From Physcia stellaris (Eukaryota > Ascomycota > Lecanoromycetes > Caliciales > Physciaceae): a DNA stretch of 64,000 bases. The stretch is from the NCBI GenBank assembly GCA_018902385.1, contig JABSSW010000015.1:372001-436000 (forward strand), written 5' to 3'. Both the position numbers and the translations under genes were made by a program. Each line of letters begins with the position of its first letter. The stretch's first letter is position 1. This document shows, piece by piece, positions 55,238-64,000 of the stretch. The notes beneath the pieces are model-generated. The model did no database searches. It saw only the letters and a list, made by a program, of their open reading frames with translations, and was not told the DNA's origin.

Positions 55238-58203
55238 ATGAATCTAATCAAACCCGTCATGGCTTTTATGCAGCTGTTCTTAGAGTTTTTCTTGGAGATC
55301 TTCTCGTGCACCCCGGTCCAAGTCGTCGCCATTGCCATTTTCTTCTACTACGGCCACCATCAGTATGTTTTGGAGGCAATATATATGATGATCGAGTCCT
55401 TCATGCACATTGTCGAGGTGAGTGTGAAAGTAATACTGCAATCCTTGCAGGCTGATCTCAGATATAGTACCGGTATCAATATTTCGAAATCGTTAAAGTC
55501 CTCGCTATACTCGGCCTCATAATCTACTTAGCCGCCTATTTAATCCTTCTCGCCCGCGCACATCTTGGAAACGAGCTCAACAAAGCGGTGGCAGATAACG
55601 AGATTCTAGCCCAGAGAATATCCTACCTTACAGAGCAGCTAGAGGACTCACACTTAAAAATCGAGAAGATCACCAGTCATCGTGATTCTGTTATGGACGA
55701 CTACTCGGAGAAATCCATCGCTCTCGAATTAATGACGGATCGTGCTGAAATAGCCGAGTGTCGTCACGCCGAAGCTGAAAGCAATTGCCAAAGCGATATG
55801 GACATCATCGTTCGCCTAACCGAGTACGCTGAAAGCTACAAGCGAGCCCGGGATTCCATGGCGGGAAAACTTGAGTATCAAGCAGATCTCCTAAACAGAG
55901 TCAAGTTCTGGAAAGAGGCTGCTGGAGTCGCTGAGAAGGACTGCTCCGCAAACCTTGTCGACCACCAAAACAAAGAGAACAAACTGAAAAAGGAGATCAG
56001 GAAGCTGAAAAGAGCCAACGACCAGGCGGGTTGCCGGGAAGTTGAAGATCAAAAATGTATTGAGGATCTTAGGAACAACAACAAAGAACTCAATGCCAAG
56101 GTGAACAACCTTACTCAGGAGGTCCAGGAAATAAGTACCGACCGTGGAAAACTTCAGAAAGAGTTGAATACGACGCAAGATGAGCTGAAAACGACGCAAG
56201 ACGAGTTGAAAAGGACGCAAGACGAGCTGAGGGACTCTGAAGAACAGCTTACCGAATACAAGGAGGACACGGAGGAGCGTAATAAAGAGATAGCGACGGT
56301 CAAAAAAGTCAAGAGCACACAGGAGACGGAGCTCAGAGATCTGAAAAGGCAATATGCTATGGCGGAAGCTGCTCTGAAATACTTCATCAGCGTACCGGGA
56401 GATGACACTGGCAACAACGAGACCGATCCTTCCATAACTGAAGACGGCCCTAGCTCATCCGGAGCAGGTCAATCTAATTCCAAGGAATCCCCGAGCGCGG
56501 ATGGCTCTGGCTCAAGCGGCTCTCAAAGCGTCTCGGAGAAGCCTGGAGCAGCTGAAAATCATCCATCAAACCCTTCTAGTGTTTCGACCCAGCCCAATAT
56601 TGTCCAATCGGGCCCTGACGACTCACCTGAAAAGCCTGATGCAGGTCAGAATGATTCATCAAATCCTCCCAGCAGTTCGATCAAGGCTGATGTTGAACAA
56701 TCGGATCCAAGCGACTCACATGAAAAGTCCAATGCAGGTCAAAACGATCTATTAAACCCTCCCATCGATCCGACTGTTGACCAATCGGACCCTAGCGAGT
56801 CACCTGAAAAGCCTGGTGCAGATTTGAGCGGTCCATCAGATCCTCCCAGCGATTCGACCAAGCCTGATGTTGACCAGTCGGACCCTAGCGAGTCACCTGA
56901 AAAGCCCAGTGCAGGCCAAAATGATCTACGAGAGCCTCCTAGCGATTCGACCGAGACCGATGTTGAACAATCGGACCCCAACGACTCACCTGAAAAGTCT
57001 ACTGCAGGTCAAAATGATCTATCAGAGCCTCCTAGCGATTCGACCATGCCTGATGTTGCGAACTCTAGCGATTCACCAAGCGAATCTGAAAAGCTCAGTG
57101 CAGGTCAAAACGATTCATCAGAATCTTCTAGCGCTTCGATCAAGCCTGATGCCAATCAATCGAGCTCTAGCGACCCGTCAAGCGAGTCTGAAAAGCTCAA
57201 TGCAGAAAAAACTGATTCATCAGAGTCTCCTCATGACTCGAGCAAGCCTGAGACCGATCAATCGGATGACAGCAACCCATCAACCGGATCTGCAAAGCTT
57301 AGTGAAAATCAAAACCATTCCTTACAGCCTTCCAGCGATTCAACCAAGCGTGACGTTGATCAATCGAGCCCTAGTGAGCCATCAAGCGGATGTGAAAAGC
57401 CCAGTGCAGATCAAATTGATCCTTCAGAGTCTCTCGGTGACTCGAGCAAGTCTGAGGCCGATCAATTGAATCGCAGCAACCCATCAACCGAGTCTGAAAA
57501 GCTCTGTGCCGATACCGACTCAAATAAGCCTGACGTTGATCAGTCGAATCACAACAGCCCATCAATCGAGTCTGAAAAGTTCGATGTTGATATCGACTCG
57601 AATAAGCCTGACGTTGATCTATCAGCTTCCAGCACTTCATCGACCGAAGCCGAAAAGCTCAGTGCCGATAGCGACTCGAGCAAGCCTGATGTTGATCAAT
57701 CGAATCATAACAACTCATCAATCGAGTCTGAAAAGCTCGGTGCTGATATCGACTGGAACAAGCCTGGCGTTGATCAATCGATGTCCAGCAATCCATCAAC
57801 CGAGTCTGAAAACCTTAGTGCTGATAGTGACTCGAGCAAGCCTAATGTAGATCGACCGACTCCCTCCAATCCGCACAGCGAAACCGAAAACCCCACCACA
57901 AATCAAAACCATCCATCAGACTTTCCTGGTGACTCGAGCAAGCCTGATGCTGATCAGTCGAATCCCTTCAATCCGCTCAGCGAAACCGAAAACCCCAACG
58001 CAAACCAAAACCATCCATCAGACTCTCCTACTGACTCAAACAAGCCTAACTTCAATCAGTCAAATCCCAGCACCCCATCAAGCGAAACCAGAAACCCCAA
58101 TGCAGCGCAAACTGATGCAACAAAGCCTCCCAGCAAACCTAAGAAAGGAAGTGGCTACTCCTGGATAGGCATAGAACCTGGTCGAGGTCGCAAGCAAGCC
58201 TAG
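55238..58203 (+). CDS. two-TM, coiled-coil protein with long Ser/Asp/Pro-rich tandem repeats, unknown function
   Basis: Two exons, 55238-55417 and 55468-58203, give 971 residues. The N-terminal 90 residues contain two hydrophobic segments (VQVVAIAIFFYYG near 27-40; VLAILGLIIYLAAYLILLA near 70-89). A coiled coil runs from about 100 to 370 and includes tandem heptads TTQDELK, TTQDELK, RTQDELR (about 289-320). From about residue 440 to 945 come around 15 repeat units, each ending near KPDVDQ. The unit length is 31, then about 34, then 26, then 34 residues. The tail is basic (KPKKGSGYSWIG...GRGRKQA). The 50-nt intron (GTGAGT, ATATAG) joins HIVE to YRYQYFEIVK, completing TM2. No family is recognised; it may be a lineage-specific wall- or membrane-tethered protein. 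The repeats are probably disordered and highly charged or phosphorylatable. Confidence 0.78.
56620..58120 (+). repeat. coding tandem repeat array in the two-TM coiled-coil protein
   Basis: Each unit has the form SESEKLSAGQND...SSDSTKPDVDQ. Early units are 31 codons (93 nt), the next about 32-34, a middle block of five is 26 (78 nt), and the last two are 34. The shortened block lacks the QND...ES portion and reads SADSDSSKPDVDQ. This shows successive array expansion with an internally deleted unit. Confidence 0.8.
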
Positions 58204-59266
58204 CGAAGTCCAGAGTACCGTTCCTGGGAATTCATCTCCTTGGCCTAACCTTTTCGCCGCCAACGACCTGATTGCAGACAGCCATATAACAACTTCAGAT
58301 TCCACTGTCTTATTCAGCTATTGGTTCTCCTACTTTGACAGACTCCTGATGAGAGTCGGTCGGTAGATGTGTACTTTGACAAAAGCAAAAAACAAGGGTA
58401 TATCTCGACCCTACCCCTTTCTTCTCGACTTCGACGGCTATGCAATCAGACGGGGGCCCATGACACCGGTCGGGAAAAGCGATGTACGTAAGGAAGGTCG
58501 TCCAAAGTGGAGGTTCAGTGGGACGTTCGTTTCTACGTGAGCCATGGTCTGATCATTTGTGTGTTTCGAAGAAGTGCGCCGAGAGTTGAGTCCCGTCGTC
58601 CACAATGCGTTGCACTTCCCTGTTATGGTGCAGCGTAGCGAAGAATCGAAGAACTGAGTGAACGAAAAACCTCCTCCTGTCTCATCATGACGTGACCTGT
58701 TACCTCCCGGTAGTGATATCTCTGAATCCGATGTCCACATCGAGCCGACGAGAGCTGACAGATCGTAACCTTCTCCCACCTAAGCAATCAACATGGCCTT
58801 CGTTCTCTTCTCCCCCGCTCCATGAGATAATACCATCACTACATAGTGGGCCAGATCAAAGCGGCTACCTCACAATTCGGAGTACTCTACCTACCCAGTC
58901 ACACCGTTCATCTACAACCTGGCTTTTTGTTCCACCTACGTTCTTAAGGTTCTCTATCTTGCGTATGAAAGTCTCGTCCTCATTTCTACTAAAATTTGCG
59001 TGGGTGTCAACGCGAGTACAGGTGAGCACATTATTGAATCATCAACTGTCTGCCACTGCCCCGTAGGGCTCAAAGATGCTTTGTATCTGTCTATCCTAAG
59101 TTCCATAATCTCGTGACCACATAATGTCATAAGAGGGTATCATGCTGACGCTGGAAAGCGCTTAAATTCCCCCAACATAGCTTGTTGGCTTGCTTCTCCG
59201 TCAAGCTCATGCCACGCACATCTATTTCTGGATAGACATCATCGAAGTTGGAGGCTAACTCGAAGA
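58204..59266. other. intergenic between convergent genes
   Basis: About 1.06 kb with no supported gene. Frames at 58438-58779 (minus) and 58692-59066 (plus) lack motifs. Confidence 0.5.
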
Positions 59267-61085
59267 TCAAGGGCGGTACCGAGAAGAAGCCTGGCCAGGT
59301 TCTCCTGCGTTGGTGGTGGGATTGAACCCGTATGTATTTGCATCCTGTCCTCTTTGGAAAGGTGTAACACTCCTGGACGCTTGCAACCGAGGATTGTAAG
59401 CCGCATAGCCGGAAAATGTCGAATTGATCGCTCCGGATCCAGTCTCGTGAGAGCGCATTTCGTAAATATCTCTCTCCTGCGGCACACTTCGTGGCAGGGC
59501 TTTGCGGCCTTGCGGGTGGCCAGAGTTGGACCCCGGGGTTGCACTTCTGGATGAATAAGGCGTGAATCGGCCTGGAATGGCAGATCCGAGCGGGCCGACA
59601 CCACCAACACTGTATTCGTGAGGACTTTCGGTGTAATGGACTGGCGATATAGGACTGGACCCTGAGCTCTCGTGGCTTCTTTGGGACTCCTGGGTTAGTA
59701 GACGATTCAAGCCTGGCTTACTGGCCGGATAGCTGCGGTCCGACCCCATCCTCGAAGGAGGGTTTGGCGTATACTGTCGCCGCGGCGCAGTGTACCCCAT
59801 TGAGCTTGCAGCAACCATAAGAGGTGCATCCGAGGCGTAGCTGCCGCCAGAAGTAACCGAAGATTGAGATGTTAACCTCGATGGAGGAGCTGGTCGATTC
59901 AGCCCAGGAAGTGTACTTGGATGTGGCTCATCGACATTCCCGAAACGGCTGATAGAACCTATTGAGGAATGAGGCCCACGCTGAGTATAAGCGGACTGAG
60001 AGGTCTCTCTTGATGAAAGTGACATATCATCGTCAAGTATTGGTAGCGTGGGTTGACGTTTTAGCTGGGAGTCACCCGTGGCATTCCCTTTTTGGATTTG
60101 TTTATTTTCTCGCTCGATAGCTTTGTTGATTTTCACCCCAACAATTTGAGCCAAGCGCTTGTCGACCTTCCTCCTACAATATCTAGCCAAGGTACCGTCC
60201 AAGCTGGGTATGTGGTGCCACAGAAAGATTACATAGAACAGGCATGCCAGGATAAGACTGACAGCTGTAAAGACCCAGATGATGAGGGTAAAAAGCATGC
60301 CAAATAGGATGGCGGCTTGCTGGCTGTTGGCATCAGCTAAAATTTGCACATTGACGAAAAATTGAACGATGGGCGTATGGCCGTTATTAGCGGCATGTTG
60401 TCCTACTGGAACGAGATTGGCTTTCATTACCGTATAGAGTGTTACGGCATTGATGACCTGACGAGGGCCCTCTGCAAACACAATGCGGAGCCATGCTAAG
60501 AACTATGAGTAAGGCGCAGATTGACTGGACTCATTGACGTACCTTCAAAAGAAAAAAAGGTGAATAAGGCAACGTATTCAGCGCCTCTACGCCCCTTGGT
60601 TAACTCTGCGAAAAGCAAAAACCGCCTCCAGCCTCGCCCGTTCTTTCCCATACGGACTGACTGAACCCTCACCGCGAGGGGATCTAGATAACTGGCCGCG
60701 ACAACGCCTCTTTTCATTACACGGATTGCCCGCAGCCAGCGGTAACCCAAAAGAATCCATGAGAGTATGATGCACCCTGCAAAGACCCAACGAGCGATAT
60801 AGAATGGTATTAGAGGTTGAACTTGACCGGACCAGCGGTTGAAAAAAAGAAGGTTTGCAGCGGTGAACGCGTCAACCAGGTACACCGCAACCGATATCAG
60901 GAGCGAAATGTAGAGAATTCCGTAGGAGAGGGGTGCAAAGCAGGAGGTAGACTTGAAATCGGACAGATTCTGTTGCATTGTTGTCAGCGACGAAAACCCA
61001 AATCCAAAGATGTAATCACAATGTAGTTCCATTTCTGCTCCGGTCTCTCGTCGCCTAACTTTTCACGCTCTCCGCAGCAGCTCAT
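59267..61085 (-). CDS. KCH1: KCH1-type low-affinity potassium transporter
   Basis: Three exons, 61020-61085, 60543-60969 and 59267-60495, give 573 residues with matching phases. Joining exons 1 and 2 gives KWNYINLSDFKS, the family motif; an ATG at 61032 lies inside the first intron and is not the start. The membrane part has SYGILYISLLISVAVYLVDA, ARWVFAGCIILSWILLGYRW, an amphipathic stretch with GPRQVINAVTLYTVM, and QQAAILFGMLFTLIIWVFTA continuing hydrophobic to FLWHHIP. A long Ser/Pro-rich cytosolic tail follows (MSLSSRETSQSAYTQRGP...). In yeast, Kch1/Kch2 (PRM6) mediate K+ influx linked to calcium signalling at the plasma membrane. Introns are 47 and 50 nt. Head-to-head with the TAPT1-family gene. 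Confidence 0.88.
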
Positions 61086-61802
61086 TGCCCCAACTTCCAG
61101 CTGATCTGCCTAGTTTTTATAATGAAGCGGGGTTGAAATAAGTAAGGATCGTGAATTCTAAAGGACGTCTAGAGGTCAGCAAGATCTAGTAGGAATATTT
61201 GTCACACATTTCGATCTCATAAGTCACGATACTTACAATGGAAGATTAGCAGTCAGCGGTATTAGAATATCAGATACGGTCCAGCCGCCTTGAACATTAC
61301 TGCCGTTGCTGGATCTAGAGCTTTGTGTGGAATTAGCGGTTGAAAATGAAGGACGAGAGATAGTGACAGTGCAGAGAAGCCTGATGAAGGCTCAATGGCG
61401 AGATGAGAAGCGCGCGAGACGACATCGCATGGTCGCCCTTGGGTGAAGTTTCACAAGATGGTTGCAGATGTCTCAGATCTGCACCGAGGTATTTTGGTGG
61501 TCCATGCAAATAGCCAAGCGCTTGGCTTTTCCCGTGCCAAGCCTTCAACCAAAAAGTCAAAAGTTCAGCCTCATGCCGAGCCGAGGTACCTTGTACCTTA
61601 TTATTACCGGCCCGAGCGGCATCTCCCTTTCCAAGCTTCGGGGACTCGTGCTCGTTGGGGATTCTGGGGAATCTAATCCCTCATGGAAGCTCTCGAACAC
61701 TGAGCTACACCTACATGTGATACCACCATCTGCGCCATAGCCATTCAAGCTTCATCATCAAGTCGGCATGATGAGGTCAGTCACGTGTAGGGGACCTGAT
61801 AT
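61086..61802. promoter_or_regulatory. divergent intergenic region between KCH1 and the TAPT1-family gene
   Basis: 717 bp between the two starts; no supported gene. Small frames at 61443-61740 are not convincing. Confidence 0.55.
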
Positions 61803-64000
61803 ATGTTTGACAATACAATGCCTACCTCGCATGAGCAGTCCTACGGCCAGGCGGAGCCTTCCCCCAAAACGACAGTTCAAGGCCTCGAAGAACTGAATTG
61901 GGAAGAGCGCGGTAAGCAGCCAAAGACTATACGCCATCGTACAGGCTCGTCACGGTCAAATGACAATCCGAACATACAGCCAAATGGCCATAGCCAAATC
62001 CAAATTTCAGCTCTTCAAGATGGGCCCCATCAGGCTCCTTTCTCGAAGTCCGCGGGTTCTCTTGAACACACGACGACAACCCAAAGTAAGAACACTGGCC
62101 TTGAACGTCTTGACTCGGAGGGCGGAGTGAATTACAGGCAAGGCAACATAGGCCACGATACATCTCAGATCTATGAAAATTGGACAGAAGTCAGACAAGG
62201 TGCTAGACTGGTGAGCGGCGATAATGCAGCGGACTTGGATTACTGTGCTCCAGATGGAGATTCCTACACTCAAGGGCCAACTTCCATTCGCAAGCTGTCC
62301 TCTGCGAAGCTGTACGAGGTAACGTCCTCACCCGACTTCCTTCCGAGGCGCAGCTCGTTCGCCGATCCAGAGGAATCAGTGCTACATCTCTCGGATCGTG
62401 AGGCGGGATCATCGAGTCACGGTGCGCATCAAAGACGTGCTTTCGGAAATGGCACTGGCCAGATGACACGAGAAAGCAACGATCAGAACACTCTAGAAAG
62501 ACCCAGTAATTCGGAACTGGACAATAGTGATGTTGATATTACCAGCCATAAATTTTCCGATTTGAAAGCGCATTCTTCCAGGCCTCATCTGGCTTCGAGA
62601 ACTTTTTCTACACCTTCGCTGCGCAGACGCAGTTCTTCGAAAGCGCTGGGCTCTGCACGAACACCAAATCATCGATCTAATAGAAACACTCGTTCGAGCC
62701 CCAAGCCACTACAGATCCATAGGTTGAAAAATGATAACCATATGGTGGAGCCCTCATTTCCCTCTCCGATGCCATCAACAGTCCCAGCTCCGCCAAGCTC
62801 GTTGTCCACCTATCTTGAATTAGAACTTTCCTCAAAACCTCCCCCGCCGTTCTATATACACCGATCAGCTACTAATGATCTTCCGTATGAGTCTTCCCGG
62901 GTGAAGCTCGAACGTTTGCAGAATTTCCTTCTGTTGCCGCCCCAGTTGGAGCAAGTTTTGTGGTTTGGAGCATTGGCTTGTCTAGATGCTTGGCTATATT
63001 CCTTCACGCTGTTGCCATTACGCTTTCTAAAAGCGCTTTTCTTACTCTTCAGGTCTTGGGCCATCAATTCCGTCAGGGAAATCAAGGCTGTTGGGTGTCT
63101 TGGGTTAGGCAATGTGTGGCGGCGTCGACGAAAGAGCAGTATTGTGAATCATACTGCGGCTCCGATATCTAGCAATGATGATGATTCCCAGGAGCCTCAG
63201 AAAACCAAAAAAAGACCATCTTTCGCATTTGGCAATGGCGACGCTGATCAAGAAAAGCCTCAGGCATCACAGAGTCATCGAACCGCCAACACTTATAGAC
63301 ATCATCGCAGAACCAAGTCCTCTCCGTCTACGCTTTCAGAAAACCACAAAGCGGACATCTTGAAAGGACTCCTTATTTTAATCAGCTCTACTATACTTAT
63401 GTATTTTGACGCTAGTAGGATGTATCATGGTATACGAGGACAAGCTGCTATCAAGCTATACGTAATCTACAATGTTCTTGAGGTGCGTTATCCCAATGAC
63501 CCTTCCCGGGAAAATCACGATTGACTCTGGCTCCAGGTTTGCGACCGCCTTTTCTCTGCGATCGGTCAGGATGTGCTCGAATGCCTCCTATCAAAAGAAG
63601 CACTGGAACGGAAGCCAGATGGCCGCAGTAAAGTTCTCCGGCCATTCTGGCTCTTCATTCTAGCCCTTTGTTACAATCTTGTGCATGCTACTGCCCTCTT
63701 CTATCAAGTAATTACCCTCAACGTGGCTGTAAACTCTTACTCCAATGCTCTCCTGACCCTGTTAATGTCAAACCAGTTTGTTGAGATTAAATCGACTGTC
63801 TTCAAGAAGTTCGAGAAAGAAAATTTGTTCCAGCTCACCTGCGCCGATGTGGTTGAGCGTTTTCAGCTCTGGCTGATGCTCACCATCATCGCGGCGAGAA
63901 ACGTAATAGAAACAGGAGGTCTCAGTCTAGGTAATAACTCAGCATCTGAGTCGGCAGCTCCTCTCCAATCTTCCTCTATCCTACCACGTAGCTTCACTCT
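61803..64000 (+). CDS. TAPT1/EMP65 family (DUF747) multi-pass membrane protein, partial
   Basis: Exon 1 is 61803-63482 (560 codons) and exon 2 begins at 63537 and runs to the window edge; 714 residues are visible and the C terminus is missing. The first ~350 residues are polar and Ser/Arg-rich. Then comes RLQNFLLLPPQLEQVLWFGA (about 366), a hydrophobic pair, and the core DILKGLLILISSTILMYFDA with SRMYHGIRGQ (about 518-548). Exon 2 adds VCDRLFSAIGQDVLE, LFILALCYNLVHATALFYQV, LTLLMSNQFVEIKSTVFKKF and NLFQLTCADVVERFQLW, all typical of TAPT1. Yeast Emp65 is an ER membrane protein that, with Slp1, protects soluble proteins in folding. The 54-nt intron 63483-63536 has GTGCGT and CCAG ends. A second ATG at 61818 could be the start. 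Confidence 0.88.

Noticed and set aside
60496-61032. KCH1 start at 61032
   Set aside because: That ATG lies within the first intron. Splicing 61020 to 60969 restores KWNYINLSDFKS, the family motif.

Overview
The window comes from a filamentous ascomycete (Pezizomycotina; Leotiomycetes is plausible but the class cannot be fixed from sequence alone). The evidence is short GT-AG introns of about 48-80 nt, fungal-only families (TCO89, FMP52, KCH1, fungal MET10), and a sharply bounded 16.8 kb AT-rich island that is full of mutated transposons. All exon coordinates were worked out by hand from splice motifs, frame continuity and remembered family sequences.

Layout. 1-3,270: a WW-domain protein running off the left edge, the proteasome alpha3 subunit (PRE9) divergent from it, and a small Cys-rich conserved protein. 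3,271-8,102: gene-poor, with no supported gene. 8,103-24,945: AT-rich island made of three nested elements. The outer element (C) has ~100 bp terminal inverted repeats with hAT-like ends. Inside it sits a plus-strand Ty3/Gypsy element (B, 320 bp LTRs, perfect 5 bp target duplication AGATT). The left LTR of B is split by a minus-strand Ty3/Gypsy element (A, ~239 bp LTRs, target duplication CTGCA/TTGCA). All three are fossils. 25,357-64,000: ordinary gene-rich DNA, mostly minus-strand: a RING-like protein, a small mitochondrial-type protein, an LtrA-family membrane protein, TCO89 (TORC1), MET10 (sulfite reductase alpha), FMP52, an old yellow enzyme, a second RING-like protein, a 71-aa protein, a Zn-finger protein, lysyl-tRNA synthetase, a dynamin-like GTPase (10 exons), COX15, BCKDHB (E1 beta), a 971-aa two-TM/coiled-coil/repeat protein, KCH1, and a TAPT1/EMP65-family protein running off the right edge.

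The most interesting signal is the mutation spectrum of the island. RIP, the fungal repeat-induced point mutation process, classically changes CpA. Here CpA and CpG are kept in great number, while CpT and CpC (and ApG, GpG on the same strand) are almost erased. Comparing the two LTRs of each retroelement by eye gives about 45 transitions: ~42 are CpT/ApG, 1 is CpC/GpG, 2 are CpA/TpG and none is CpG. This points to a RIP-like system with an unusual pyrimidine 3'-neighbour preference.

The genes are housekeeping and do not form a cluster. Several divergent pairs share short promoters (WW protein/PRE9; MET10/FMP52; COX15/BCKDHB, both mitochondrial; KCH1/TAPT1-like). MET10 shows one apparent 1-nt reading-frame break in an A5 run, which may be a sequencing error.
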